Origin: CAWGOF01 sp963824225
GTDB lineage: Bacteria; Acidobacteriota; Polarisedimenticolia; Polarisedimenticolales; Polarisedimenticolaceae
Reading direction: 5' to 3'
DNA length: 64,000 nt
Assembly: GCA_963824225.1 (NCBI GenBank)
Contig: CAWGOF010000002.1
Coordinates: 930,001-994,000 of the forward strand
Part shown: piece after piece, positions 28,802 to 37,766 of the stretch
Layout: each line of letters begins with the position of its first letter
Numbering within the stretch: the first letter of the stretch is position 1
Made by a program: the position numbers and the translations under genes
The notes under the pieces: model-generated
Told to the model about the DNA's origin: nothing
What the model saw: only the letters and a program-made list of their open reading frames with translations
Database searches by the model: none

Positions 28802-29263
28802 GTGTCGCTGCGCGCGTTCCACCTGCTGTTCGTCGCCGCGGCGACGATCCTGGCGTTCGTGTTCGGCGGGTGGTGCCTGCGGGCGTCGAGCGCCGGGACC
28901 CCGGGCTACCTGGCAATGGGCATCGGGAGCTTCGTCGTCGGCGTCGGGCTGATCGCGTACGGCGCGTGGTTCCAGCGCAAGATCCGCACCGCCGAGCAGG
29001 AGCGGGAGCGCCGCCGCCGCAACCTGCACGGTCTGCCGGTGGTCCTGGCCACGTGGTTCCTCGGCGCGCGGGCCGCCGAGGCGTGCTCGGTGTGCTACGG
29101 CCAGGCCGAGGGGCCGATGGTCGACGCCGCGCGCATGGGCGTGTGGCTGCTGTTCGGCCTCGTGCTCTCGATCCAGATCGCGTTCGTCGCGTTCTTCGTG
29201 TACCTGCACCGGCGGGCCAAGCGCTACCGCGCGAAGCACCGCGACGTGCGCTGGGCCGACTGA
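28802..29263 (+). CDS. membrane protein of the oxidase operon with a CSVCYG motif
   Basis: A 153-residue protein with hydrophobic segments near residues 6-26, 38-58 and 108-133. Between is a basic stretch (EQERERRRR), a hydrophobic segment and ACSVCYGQAEGP, a CxxC motif of a kind repeatedly seen in small proteins encoded with oxidases, whose role is unknown. It could bind copper or be a redox pair. GTG start at 28802, ten bases past subunit IV. Confidence 0.7.
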   Translation: MSLRAFHLLFVAAATILAFVFGGWCLRASSAGTPGYLAMGIGSFVVGVGLIAYGAWFQRKIRTAEQERERRRRNLHGLPVVLATWFLGARAAEACSVCYGQAEGPMVDAARMGVWLLFGLVLSIQIAFVAFFVYLHRRAKRYRAKHRDVRWAD

Positions 29264-29273
29264 GGGGAACCGG

Positions 29274-30074
29274 ATGCCGGACATCAATTTCTACCTGCCA
29301 CAGCTGGCCTCGGCCGAGGGTGCGGCGCTCGACCACACGCTGAACCTGGTGCACTGGCTGATGCTCGTGCTGTTCATCGGCTGGGGCTCGTTCTTCGCCT
29401 ACGTGCTGTACCGGTTCCGCGCGGGTCGCCACCCCAAGGCCGATCCGGTGGGCGTGCGCAGCCACGCCTCGTCATGGCTCGAGGGCGCGGTGTTCGTGGC
29501 CGAGGTGATCCTGCTCGCCGGGTTCTCGATCCCGCTGTGGGCCCAGCGCGTGGACCAGGTGCCGCCCGCCGCCGATTCGACGATCGTGCGCGTCGTCGCC
29601 GAGCAGTTCGCGTGGAACATGCATTACCCGGGCGCCGACGGCGTCTTCGGCAAGACCGATCCGCACAAGGTCGATCCGCAGTCGAACCCCCTGGGCCTCG
29701 ACGCCGACGATCCGGCGGGCAGGGACGACGTGACCACGCTGAACCAGCTGCACGTGCCGGTCGGCAAGCCGGTCGTGATCCACCTGTCGAGCAAGGACGT
29801 GATCCACAGCTTCGGCGTCCCGCACATGCGGGCCAAGCAGGACGCGATCCCCGGGATGTCGATTCCCGTGTGGTTCACGCCGACGGTGACGACCGCCGAG
29901 ATGCGCGAGCGCGTCGGGAACCCCGAGTTCGTCTACGAGATCGCCTGCGCGCAGCTGTGCGGCCTGGGCCACTCGACGATGCGCGGGTTCCTGACCGTCG
30001 AGACGCCCGAGGAGTACGCGGCGTGGCTCGCGCAGCAGGCCCCGGCCCAGGGCGGCGACGCGTTCTGGCAGTAG
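29274..30074 (+). CDS. ctaC: cytochrome c oxidase subunit II
   Basis: A 266-residue subunit II. Two helices (about 18-42 and 66-90) precede the exported cupredoxin domain. The CuA ligands are visible: VIHSFGVP (histidine), and CAQLCGLGHSTM (two cysteines, histidine, methionine). EQFAWNMHYPG is the usual aromatic electron entry patch. It has no fused cytochrome c domain, so electrons arrive from a separate carrier. ATG 29274 after GAGGGG. It is placed at the end of the operon after subunits I, III and IV, not first as in many bacteria. Confidence 0.93.
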   Translation: MPDINFYLPQLASAEGAALDHTLNLVHWLMLVLFIGWGSFFAYVLYRFRAGRHPKADPVGVRSHASSWLEGAVFVAEVILLAGFSIPLWAQRVDQVPPAADSTIVRVVAEQFAWNMHYPGADGVFGKTDPHKVDPQSNPLGLDADDPAGRDDVTTLNQLHVPVGKPVVIHLSSKDVIHSFGVPHMRAKQDAIPGMSIPVWFTPTVTTAEMRERVGNPEFVYEIACAQLCGLGHSTMRGFLTVETPEEYAAWLAQQAPAQGGDAFWQ

Positions 30075-30078
30075 GCGG

Positions 30079-30465
30079 TTACGCGTTCGCCAGCGGAACG
30101 CCGAGCTCACGGGCGACGGCCGTGAGCCGAGCGTCGTAGCTCGCCAACGCCACAGCTTGCCCCTGGCCTCGAAGGAACTCGATCGAGGCCAGATGCAGCG
30201 CATCAAGTGTCCGCACCGGCATCGGGAACGCTTCAATCGCCCGAGCCAGAACCGGGCGCGCGAGCTCGACGAGGGCGACCCGCCCCAGCAGCGCTCGGAG
30301 AGCCTCCCCATGGGAGTGCGCCAACTGACGGGCGTGGAGTCTGGTCCACATCTCGTACTCGAGGAGTCGACTCGATACGATCGTCTCACGCCACAGCGAA
30401 TCGGCCGGCCGCCGGTCCTCGGCCAGCAAGTGCGCGAGCGCCACAGAGGTATCGAGGTAGATCAA
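30079..30465 (-). CDS. PIN-domain ribonuclease toxin (VapC-like)
   Basis: A 128-residue protein starting with TTG that overlaps the antitoxin stop (TTGA). LIYLDTSVALAHLLAED gives the first acidic residue, LEYEMWTRL the glutamate, RTLDALHLAS the third acid and ASYDARLT the fourth. PIN toxins cut tRNA or mRNA; they are held in check by the partner antitoxin. It converges on ctaC, with stop codons four bases apart. Confidence 0.88.
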   Translation of the reverse strand: MIYLDTSVALAHLLAEDRRPADSLWRETIVSSRLLEYEMWTRLHARQLAHSHGEALRALLGRVALVELARPVLARAIEAFPMPVRTLDALHLASIEFLRGQGQAVALASYDARLTAVARELGVPLANA

Positions 30466-30752
30466 CGAGCGTTCCGGTCCGCCTCGAGCTCTGCCAACAA
30501 CTCTCCGAGAGTCGCGACCGGAAGACGCGGCGGGATCCCGGAAGCCGCAAGCGCCGGAGGCGTCAGCCACCCCTGGCGCACGGCCTCGGCTAGTGTCGCA
30601 TCCGCCAAGAAGCCGCTGCGGCTCTCATGGGGCGGAACTAGTTCGGCAACGACACGGTCGCGATCGGTGACTAGGACGGTCTCGCCACCGGCGGCCAGGC
30701 GCACGTACTCACTGAGCTTATTCTTCAGCACCTTCAGGCCGACGGAGCGCAC
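30462..30752 (-). CDS. Phd/YefM-type antitoxin
   Basis: A 96-residue protein. The first 45 residues follow the pattern of prevent-host-death family antitoxins (KVLKNKLSEYVRLAAGGETVLVTDRDRVVAEL), which bind DNA as dimers. The tail binds the toxin. Its stop overlaps the toxin start. Autoregulation is normal for the family but no operator can be seen by eye. Confidence 0.87.
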   Translation of the reverse strand: MRSVGLKVLKNKLSEYVRLAAGGETVLVTDRDRVVAELVPPHESRSGFLADATLAEAVRQGWLTPPALAASGIPPRLPVATLGELLAELEADRNAR

Positions 30753-30817
30753 GGGACCAAGGTAGCTTCCGGAAGCTACTTCGTCAACCTGCTGGGATCC
30801 GGCCCATGCGCTCGCGC

Positions 30818-32782
30818 CTAGGGGGACGGAGCGGGCGCGTCGGTCGGGCGGAGGACCACGGACACCTGGTTGGCCCGCCGCAGGGCGCTTCTCAGCTCCA
30901 GGACCTGCGCGCGCTTCGTCGGGTCGATCTCCAGGCTCAGCGCCCGAACCTCTCGCTCGAGCACGACGCGATCGGGTCGCGCGTCCGCCCGCACGGTCAC
31001 GCGGCCCAGGGCGTTCGCCAGCTCGAGCGCTGCCGGGAGCTGGATGACCGTTTGCCCGTCGAGGACGATCTCGTCCACGCGACGGAACACCGCCAGGTAC
31101 GGCTGATACACGACCTGCTCGTCGTCCGTGTCGGGTAGCGGAAACATCCCGAGCGAACGTAGCTCGGGAGGTCGCACCACGCGCAGCTCATCGAACTCGT
31201 GCAGCGGGCCCGCGTGCTTGAACCGGACAGCGTAGGTCCAGTCGCCGGCCGCCGGCGTCGCCGGGCCCTCGATTCGAAGATCGAACAGGCCGGGGAACGA
31301 ATCGGACAGGCGGCTGTACTGCGAGCGCCGGAACTCTTCGGCCGCCACGACTCGACCATCCTCGTCCTCGAGAATCGCGCGCCGCACGCCGCCCAGGACG
31401 CGATGTCCCTGGATGCTCACGCCGCCTGTCCTGTCGAGGGCCCAGACCATCCTCTCCTCGTCCAGGTTGTCGCCAGCGCCACTGTGCGGGAAGACGATGA
31501 GCCCCTCGGATCCGAGGCCGACAGGCAACCCCTGCGCCCCTTCCAGTCGGGTGGAGATGTCCTGGGCCGAGTCCGCCGGCATCGTTGGGTCGAAGACCCG
31601 GATCGGCCCTCGGTCGGGGTCGTCGACGATGGCGACACCGGGACGCCGCTCCCGGCCCTCCCACGGTATCCCGACGATGCAGTGATTGAACTGTCGCGGC
31701 CCGGACAGATCGCCGTCGATGCGGGAGACATCGGACGGTGTGGTCAGAATCGGCACGGCGGGTATTCCCAGGTCGCGCAGCATGGCGACCATGAGGATCG
31801 ACTTGTCCTTGCAGTCGCCGAAGCCCCGCGCGAGCGTGACCTCCGGCGCGCGGGGACGGTACCCACCCCAACCGATCGACACCGAGAAGTACCGCATGCG
31901 CCGAACGAAGCTCCCCACGCGGTCGACGGCATCGCCTTCACCGTCCCGAACGGCCCCGACCGCGCGAGCGACGAGCGGCCCCTTGGCGCCGACGTCGAAC
32001 AGCCGTTCGACCCAACCGGCGGTCGAGCGCCAGTCGCGGAAACCGAACGAACCGCCTGCCGGAGCGTAGTCGATGGCCAGCTGCGTTCTGCGTGGCGCGG
32101 GGGCTCCGTCCTGCTCCGGAACCGGACGGCCCGGGACATCGCGGAACACCCACGACTTCGTGTCCGCCACCTCTTCGGGCGCGGTCGATCTGTCCGACGA
32201 GGTCCGGACGAGCGCGCGCCAACCTTCGCCCAGCGCGAGCGCGATTCGGGCCTGGACCACCGGGATCTCCCGCTGCACTTTAAACACATCCTGCAGGATC
32301 TCCGGGGACGACTCCCAGTCGTACTCGACGGCCACGGTCGTACCGGGGCCCACGCCCGGCGGGCTGACCACGACAACCTCGGTCTCGTCGAGAACCTTCC
32401 GCTCCGCCGCGGTATAGAGGATCCCCTCGTCCTCGCCGTACGTCGTGGTCTTGCCCCTCCCTTCGGCGACCCAGACTCGGAGTCCCGCGAAGCGATCGAA
32501 CGATCCGCGTGCCACCGTGAACGTCGCATGCCGTATCCCCTGCTCCTTGAGGACGCGTGTGACGGTTCGGTGCCTTCCCGATCGCTTCCCGCCCTTGAGT
32601 CGGATGGTCCAGTCGTCCAGCAGGACAAGGGCCTCTTCGTCAGCCTGGGCCTCCAATACCGCCGTCGAAGCGACTTCTGCGGCCCACGAGGGCAGGCTCG
32701 CAGCCCCCACGGGCGGCGTCGTCGGTACGGTGGCGATTCCGAGGCCGATCCCGAGTACGAGCAGGCGGTCTCGGATGCTCAT
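30818..32782 (-). CDS. exported DUF3857/transglutaminase-like protein with complete triad
   Basis: A 654-residue protein with a signal peptide (hydrophobic residues 5-28). Residues 60-240 resemble DUF3857, then a transglutaminase-like domain: RGFGDCKDKSILMVAML (Cys324), FNHCIV (His367) and VFDPT (Asp398). These align with the Cys-His-Asp triad of bacterial transglutaminase-like proteases. The C-terminal third is beta-rich. Function in bacteria is not established; substrates may be peptides. It overlaps the upstream paralogue in an ATGA, at the tail of the radical SAM operon. Confidence 0.82.
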   Translation of the reverse strand: MSIRDRLLVLGIGLGIATVPTTPPVGAASLPSWAAEVASTAVLEAQADEEALVLLDDWTIRLKGGKRSGRHRTVTRVLKEQGIRHATFTVARGSFDRFAGLRVWVAEGRGKTTTYGEDEGILYTAAERKVLDETEVVVVSPPGVGPGTTVAVEYDWESSPEILQDVFKVQREIPVVQARIALALGEGWRALVRTSSDRSTAPEEVADTKSWVFRDVPGRPVPEQDGAPAPRRTQLAIDYAPAGGSFGFRDWRSTAGWVERLFDVGAKGPLVARAVGAVRDGEGDAVDRVGSFVRRMRYFSVSIGWGGYRPRAPEVTLARGFGDCKDKSILMVAMLRDLGIPAVPILTTPSDVSRIDGDLSGPRQFNHCIVGIPWEGRERRPGVAIVDDPDRGPIRVFDPTMPADSAQDISTRLEGAQGLPVGLGSEGLIVFPHSGAGDNLDEERMVWALDRTGGVSIQGHRVLGGVRRAILEDEDGRVVAAEEFRRSQYSRLSDSFPGLFDLRIEGPATPAAGDWTYAVRFKHAGPLHEFDELRVVRPPELRSLGMFPLPDTDDEQVVYQPYLAVFRRVDEIVLDGQTVIQLPAALELANALGRVTVRADARPDRVVLEREVRALSLEIDPTKRAQVLELRSALRRANQVSVVLRPTDAPAPSP

Positions 32783-34737
32783 GGCCCATCCTTCGCGGCG
32801 ACCGTGCCTCGACGAATCGCGACGATGCCCTTGCGCAACGAGCTCGCCAGGTCGGTTGCGAAGCCGCGAGCATCCGGGTAGTCCGACGGCTCGATGGAGA
32901 TCCGCTCGTAGATCAGCCGTCCTTCCCATCGAACGCGGCCGGCCTCCGGTTCGGAGACCCATTGGCCGTTGAACTCGAGGCCCGGGCCTCGCAGCTCGAT
33001 CGGAGGCGGCACGTTCGGCACGGAGAACCCGTCGGGCAAGGCGAACGAGGTCTCCTGCGTGACGCTGTAGGGAAAGAGCCACCACACGGGGAGAAATCGC
33101 TCCTCCTGAATGGGGAGGATCAGGCTCGTCGTGAACGGGTCGGGTGCCGTGAGAAGCAACCGCTCGCCGACGGCTAACGCCATGTCGCTCCGGTCGTACC
33201 GGTAGCTCGCGACCAGCGCTTCGCCAGGGACGCTCGGGTCGGAGCAACGCGCCTCGAACCCCTCGACGTCGCCGGCGATCTCCTCCCGCACCGTCTCTTG
33301 CCGCCCCGCGGGCGTCATGTCGAACCATTGTCGCCGCATGACCAGGTCGAACTGGCCGAACCAGCGAACGTCGCCCTCGACCGAGGCGCCGCCGTCTTCC
33401 TGCAGTCGAATCCGCTCCTTGAAATGTTCCGAGTTCTCCAGGGCTGCGACCGGTGGGATGTCCACCCCGGTGACCGCTGCGGTTTCCGGATCGACGCGCA
33501 CGCCGCTGCCGTCACCGGCGCAGTAGCGCCAGTCGACGATCCCGGGGCCGCAGAGATCGCATCCCGGGTCGAGAAACTCCGTCTTTCCGTCCACCGTGAC
33601 TTCGAGCAACACGTGCGGATCGGACGGGGAATCCGGGAACGACCAGTCGATGCGCTCGCTCGTCCTGTCACCGACGAGGACCGGTTGGGCCTCGACGCCG
33701 CCGACGCGCAGCAGCACCATCGCAGCGATCGCCACTTCGTTTGGCGTCCCGCCTCCACGCTCGAATATCTCGGCCACGGTAGCGGCCTCACCCCGGCCCT
33801 TTTGCAGGTCGTCCTCGGGGACCGCGGAACGCACCTTGAGGTTCGTCCGGACCCATCCATGAACGCGCTCCACCAGCTCGCTCTCGGAGGCGACCCCGGC
33901 TTGCAGCTCCGACACGACACCGCGAGCGCCCCCGACATCCTTCGACAGCCGACGGATCTGGTCGCGCAGCCTGGTACCGAGATCGTCCCACATGATCGGC
34001 GCGATAGGCTTGGACAGGACCGGGCGCCATGACATCAGGATTCGCAGCTGCGATTCGTAGCGCGGTGGACTGAGATCCTCGGGCTCGAAGGCCGGTAGGT
34101 CCGTGCACTCGTAGCGCCGGACGACTTCGCCGGTCTCGGCCTTTCGCGGCACGTTCCGGCACCACGTCGAGAATGGGGTTCGCGCCGCGGGTCCTACGCT
34201 GAGCTGCATCGTGGGGAAGTCGTGGAACCAGATCGTGAATCCCGCATGCAGCACCGGGATGTCTTCCTGGACGTCCCACCACTCGAGGTGCCTGGACTGG
34301 TCAGAATCGATCTGGTAGTCCCATTCCAGGATGGAACCCACGCGCACTCCGGGGAACGTGAACAGCACGACCCGCACCTCGCTGGTCCCCGAGCGATACG
34401 CCACCAGGTCGTGTCGCAGGTCCTGGGGGACCTGCAGGATCGTGCCGTCGGGCTGCACGGTGCGAGCCGTCAAGCTCCTCACGGCCGAGAGCTTGCTGTC
34501 GTAATAGAAGAACTGGTCCGCCTGATCGCTTCCCGCATCGCGGAGGACCAGAACTCGCTTCCGCACACGCTTCGCACTCTTGTTGAGCGAGACGTCCCAG
34601 CCGACCTCCTGCTCGAGGACGACGGCAGCCGCGCCGGCGAAGCGCTCGGGAATGGCTGGCCGCGAGACCGGGCCAGCGTGTGCGATCGTCGGCAGCAGGG
34701 CAAGAAGCACGAAACCGAGACGCCGGATCTCCGTCAT
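32779..34737 (-). CDS. exported transglutaminase-like paralogue lacking the catalytic cysteine
   Basis: A 652-residue protein with signal peptide residues 1-21 (ends HAG). The layout equals that of its downstream neighbour: DUF3857-like domain, then transglutaminase-like core. At the active site the neighbour's GDCKDKS is replaced by GTPNEVA (Pro332 in place of cysteine), while histidine (DPHVLLEV, His375) and aspartate (EFLDPGC, Asp390) remain. Thus it is probably not an active thiol enzyme. Start codon is in an ATGA overlap with the radical SAM stop. I infer a regulatory or scaffold pairing with the neighbour. Confidence 0.8.
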   Translation of the reverse strand: MTEIRRLGFVLLALLPTIAHAGPVSRPAIPERFAGAAAVVLEQEVGWDVSLNKSAKRVRKRVLVLRDAGSDQADQFFYYDSKLSAVRSLTARTVQPDGTILQVPQDLRHDLVAYRSGTSEVRVVLFTFPGVRVGSILEWDYQIDSDQSRHLEWWDVQEDIPVLHAGFTIWFHDFPTMQLSVGPAARTPFSTWCRNVPRKAETGEVVRRYECTDLPAFEPEDLSPPRYESQLRILMSWRPVLSKPIAPIMWDDLGTRLRDQIRRLSKDVGGARGVVSELQAGVASESELVERVHGWVRTNLKVRSAVPEDDLQKGRGEAATVAEIFERGGGTPNEVAIAAMVLLRVGGVEAQPVLVGDRTSERIDWSFPDSPSDPHVLLEVTVDGKTEFLDPGCDLCGPGIVDWRYCAGDGSGVRVDPETAAVTGVDIPPVAALENSEHFKERIRLQEDGGASVEGDVRWFGQFDLVMRRQWFDMTPAGRQETVREEIAGDVEGFEARCSDPSVPGEALVASYRYDRSDMALAVGERLLLTAPDPFTTSLILPIQEERFLPVWWLFPYSVTQETSFALPDGFSVPNVPPPIELRGPGLEFNGQWVSEPEAGRVRWEGRLIYERISIEPSDYPDARGFATDLASSLRKGIVAIRRGTVAAKDGP

Positions 34738-36053
34738 CGCGGCGCGCCGAACAGCTTCGGCGTCGGCATGCGGGCGCGGATGCGCTCGAGCTCCTCGACG
34801 GTCACACGCGCGATCCCGGCCTTTTGGCAGTGCGATTCGACAGCGCGAACGACCATGCCGCGAACGAACGCCGGGATCCGGCCCATGCGCTCGCGCGCCT
34901 CGGGGTCCCAGACGAGCTCCTGCTCCGCGGCCGCGCCGTAGACCACGGCGGGTGGCGACGTCGCCAGATCCTCGATCGCGAACGTGCCCGGGACGTGCGT
35001 GCACAGCGGGTCCTCGGCCAGGTAGTCGCCGGTCATCCCGTAGGCCCGGGCGCGGCAGCCGCCGCAGCGGCTCTGCAGCTCACACGCCCCGCAACGCCCA
35101 CCGAGACCGGCGCGACGGCGGATCGCCTGGAACAGCTCGGAGCCATCCCACAACGCCGACAGGCTCTCGTGCCGCAGGTTGCCGGCGAACACGGGCAGGT
35201 ACGGGCACGGCGTCACGTCGCCGTTCGGGCGGATTCCGAGGTAGTGCGTTCCCGCGGGACAGCCACCGGCCCCGCCCGCGTACTGCCGGGTGAGCAACGC
35301 CTGCGGATCGTCGGCCAGGAGCGTCTTGACGTAGTGTGGCGCGCACTTGGCGTTGACGATCATCCGCCCGGCGAACGCGCGCTGGATCCGCTGCAGCTCA
35401 CCCAGGACACCGTCGTAGTCGGCAGGCGCGAGATCGGACACGAACTGCCCGCGCCCGGTGGGCACGAGAAAGTACAGGTTCCACACGCGCGCTCCGAGCC
35501 GATCGTGCGCGAAGTCGGCGATCGCACGCAGCTCGGCCACGTTGTGTCGCGCGACGGTCGTCTGGACGATGAACGGGAGACCGGCCGAGCGCAGGATCTC
35601 CGCACCCTCGACCGTGTTGTGCCAGGCCCCGCGGACGCGGCGGAAACCGTCGTGGCGCTCGGGATCGAGCGCGTCGAGCGACAGCGCCATCCCGCGCACA
35701 CCCGCGTCGGCCAGGATCCGCGCCAGGTTCTCCGTGATCCGCACGCCGTTCGTGCCCACGACGACCCACAGGCCCCGTGCGTGCGCGTGGCGGGCGATGT
35801 CGAGAATGTCACGTCTGAGAAGCGGCTCGCCGCCGGTGAGGATCGTCAGCGCCTCGGGGGCGAAGGCCGCGATCTGGTCGACGATCGCGCGACAGCCGTC
35901 GGTGTCGAGCTCCGCGCGGTCGGCGAACGCCGCGTCCTCGAGCGCCGGCCGCGGCCCGGCGTCGAGGTAGCAGTGCTCGCACGCGAGATTACAGCGGTAG
36001 GTCAGGTTCCAGGAGACGACGTACGGCCGGACGAAGGTCTCGGTCTGGTCCAT
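34734..36053 (-). CDS. radical SAM/SPASM protein with C-terminal PCP_red-like domain
   Basis: A 439-residue enzyme. CNLACEHCY (Cys21, Cys25, Cys28) binds the SAM-cleaving cluster; TGGEPLL follows. Further cysteines in GGCPAGTHYLGIRPNGD, TPCPYLP and CGACELQSRCGGCRARAYG look like a SPASM/twitch region with an auxiliary cluster. The last 60 residues (WDPEARERMGRIPAFVRGMVVRAVE) match the small PCP_red domain first named from protochlorophyllide reductase. The overall plan is like NirJ/AhbC/AhbD-type proteins of heme d1 and alternative heme synthesis; the actual substrate is unknown. It overlaps both neighbours by one to four bases. Confidence 0.83.
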   Translation of the reverse strand: MDQTETFVRPYVVSWNLTYRCNLACEHCYLDAGPRPALEDAAFADRAELDTDGCRAIVDQIAAFAPEALTILTGGEPLLRRDILDIARHAHARGLWVVVGTNGVRITENLARILADAGVRGMALSLDALDPERHDGFRRVRGAWHNTVEGAEILRSAGLPFIVQTTVARHNVAELRAIADFAHDRLGARVWNLYFLVPTGRGQFVSDLAPADYDGVLGELQRIQRAFAGRMIVNAKCAPHYVKTLLADDPQALLTRQYAGGAGGCPAGTHYLGIRPNGDVTPCPYLPVFAGNLRHESLSALWDGSELFQAIRRRAGLGGRCGACELQSRCGGCRARAYGMTGDYLAEDPLCTHVPGTFAIEDLATSPPAVVYGAAAEQELVWDPEARERMGRIPAFVRGMVVRAVESHCQKAGIARVTVEELERIRARMPTPKLFGAPR

Positions 36054-36481
36054 CACATGCCGAAGAACTGCCGCGCCTCGTCGAGCACCGTGGCGTCGAC
36101 CTCGGGGTAGCCCCGGTCGCGGGCGAACTTCTCGATGCCTGTTTTGGCCATCGGGCGGACGAACAGAGGGATCGTGTCGAGCCGGGCCCGCGCGTCCTCG
36201 GTCCACGGAAACGCCGTTGTCTCGGCCACCGCCGTGGGCGTCTCCTCGCCGCGGACCATCCCGCTGAACGGGCACTTCGACTGCCCGGCGGCCGCCGTCT
36301 GATCGTTGCCGACCGAGACGCCGAGCGAGGCCACCGTCTGCGTCTCGAGCGGGTTCGTCAGCATCGCCATCTCGTACCCGCAGGCCGGACACGAGTAGAC
36401 GAGCGACATCGACCCGGCGTCGGGCCCCCGCGTCGCCAGGAGCTTCATCGGTGTGTCGCACGGGACGCAGAGGAACTTCAT
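36053..36481 (-). CDS. zinc-ribbon/PCP_red-like small protein
   Basis: A 142-residue protein: a CxxC...CxxC zinc ribbon (Cys5, Cys8, Cys31, Cys34) and a C-terminal PCP_red-like segment, WTEDARARLDTIPLFVRPMAKTGIEKFA, which closely resembles the tail of the next gene. A short CPFSG motif lies between. The same domain also ends the stress protein at 44.6 kb. Its stop shares TGATG with the radical SAM start; its own start overlaps Mrp. A role in bringing metal or substrate to the radical SAM protein is inferred. Confidence 0.78.
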   Translation of the reverse strand: MKFLCVPCDTPMKLLATRGPDAGSMSLVYSCPACGYEMAMLTNPLETQTVASLGVSVGNDQTAAAGQSKCPFSGMVRGEETPTAVAETTAFPWTEDARARLDTIPLFVRPMAKTGIEKFARDRGYPEVDATVLDEARQFFGM

Positions 36482-37320
36482 CGGCCCTCCTCGAGGACGG
36501 ACAAAACGCGCTCCAGACTAGCGCGAATCGCGCGGGCCGCCGAGCCGTCGGCCGCATCGCCGACCCCCGGCTCGAACGGCACGCTCCCCAGGCACGGGAC
36601 GTCGAGCGCGACGCCCTCCCCGCGCTCGAAGAGTGGCCGGACCTCGCCGCAGCCCGGACACGCGTAGCCGGCCATGTTCTCGACGTAGCCCAGCACGCGG
36701 TTCGGCGTGCGGCCGAGCGCATCGACCGTGCGCGCCACGACGTCATGCGACAGGCCTGAAGGGAGCGTGACGAGAACGAGCGACGTCCGCGCGCCGAGGA
36801 ACTCGGCCCACTGCACCGTCCGCTCGGCCCCCGGCGGCAGGTCGATCAGCAACAGGTCGAGCCTGCCCCACGCAATCGAGCCGAGGAGCTCCCCCGCGGA
36901 GGAGAACTCCCGCGCCGCGCGCCACACTTGGCTTTCGCCCTGGCTCACGCTCTCGAACTCGAGCGCCGAGCCCGGCGCGAGAAAGCTTCCGAGCGACACG
37001 ATCCCCACGCCGTAGCGATCGCGCGGCGGAACGATGCCCGCGGACCCCGGAACCGCGGGCGCGCCCGAAAGGCCCGCGAGGTGCGCCTGCGACGGACCGT
37101 TGAGATCGGCGTCGAAGATCGCGGCCGAAAGGCCCCGCGCCGCGGCCGCCCGCGCGAGGCCCAGCGCGAGCGTGCTCTTCCCGACCCCGCCCTTCCCCGA
37201 CCCGACCGCGACCAGGTGTCGCACGTCGGCCAGCGCGCCCTCGATACGCCGGCGGTGTGTCGCGACCTGCTCGAGGATCCGCGAGCCGCCGTCGCCGACG
37301 ATGTCGTAGTAGGACTTCAC
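36478..37320 (-). CDS. Mrp/NBP35-family P-loop ATPase
   Basis: A 280-residue ATPase with deviant Walker A GSGKGGVGKST (residues 40-50), the switch DADLNGPSQAHLAG, and LDLLLIDLPPGAERT. A CPGC pair (in AGYACPGCGEV) near residue 210 equals the C-terminal CxxC of Mrp/ApbC/Nbp35 that binds a bridging Fe-S cluster. Such proteins carry Fe-S clusters to target proteins, and a radical SAM enzyme is encoded next to it. GTG start at 37320, overlapping the nucleotidyltransferase stop in GTGA. The N-terminal VKSYYDIVGDGGSRILEQV lead is short. Confidence 0.87.
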   Translation of the reverse strand: MKSYYDIVGDGGSRILEQVATHRRRIEGALADVRHLVAVGSGKGGVGKSTLALGLARAAAARGLSAAIFDADLNGPSQAHLAGLSGAPAVPGSAGIVPPRDRYGVGIVSLGSFLAPGSALEFESVSQGESQVWRAAREFSSAGELLGSIAWGRLDLLLIDLPPGAERTVQWAEFLGARTSLVLVTLPSGLSHDVVARTVDALGRTPNRVLGYVENMAGYACPGCGEVRPLFERGEGVALDVPCLGSVPFEPGVGDAADGSAARAIRASLERVLSVLEEGR

Positions 37321-37766
37321 GCGTCGCGCTCCCGCAGGCGCTCGAGGTGCTTCAGGTCCTCGAGGTCCTTGGGTCGACCGGCAGCGCGCTTCATCCGGAT
37401 CAGGTCGTCGAGACTGGCGAACGGAGCTGCCACGCCACCGATGTCCGCTACGAGTCGGTGTTGCCAAACCTCGTCGAACGAGGCGACCCCCTCGACGAAC
37501 GGGTGCAGGTCGAGCGGGAGGTCGTACTGGCGCAGGAGGATCTTGTAGCGTTGGAAGTCTTCGACGCTCGCGTCGGTGACGTCGTAGCCGAACGCGGCGA
37601 GCGCCCCGCGGAGCTTCTCCACGTTTGCGCGTGCCGGATCGACGAATAGGTCCACGTCCGCCGTCGCTCGAACCCAGCCGTGGGCCGCGAAGGCGGTCGC
37701 GCCGATGACGACGTAGCGGACCTCAGCGTCGTTTAGACACCGGAGGAGACTGTCGACCTTGCCCAT
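37317..37766 (-). CDS. nucleotidyltransferase-fold protein (DUF6036/AbiEii-like)
   Basis: A 149-residue protein: VIGATAFAAHGWVRATADVDLFVDP has the G(G/A)xAxxxxGxxRxTxDxDL pattern of minimal nucleotidyltransferases. RxTxDVDL gives two acidic metal ligands. Downstream ASLDDLIRMKRAAGRPKDLEDL is typical of AbiEii/MNT proteins. Family members act as toxin or antitoxin by adding nucleotides to protein or tRNA. It overlaps a small upstream gene by 44 bases and mrp by four. Confidence 0.78.
   Translation of the reverse strand: MGKVDSLLRCLNDAEVRYVVIGATAFAAHGWVRATADVDLFVDPARANVEKLRGALAAFGYDVTDASVEDFQRYKILLRQYDLPLDLHPFVEGVASFDEVWQHRLVADIGGVAAPFASLDDLIRMKRAAGRPKDLEDLKHLERLRERDA

Noticed and set aside
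28802..29263. The CSVCYG protein as a c-type cytochrome
   Set aside because: The motif lacks the histidine of CxxCH, so no covalent heme is expected.
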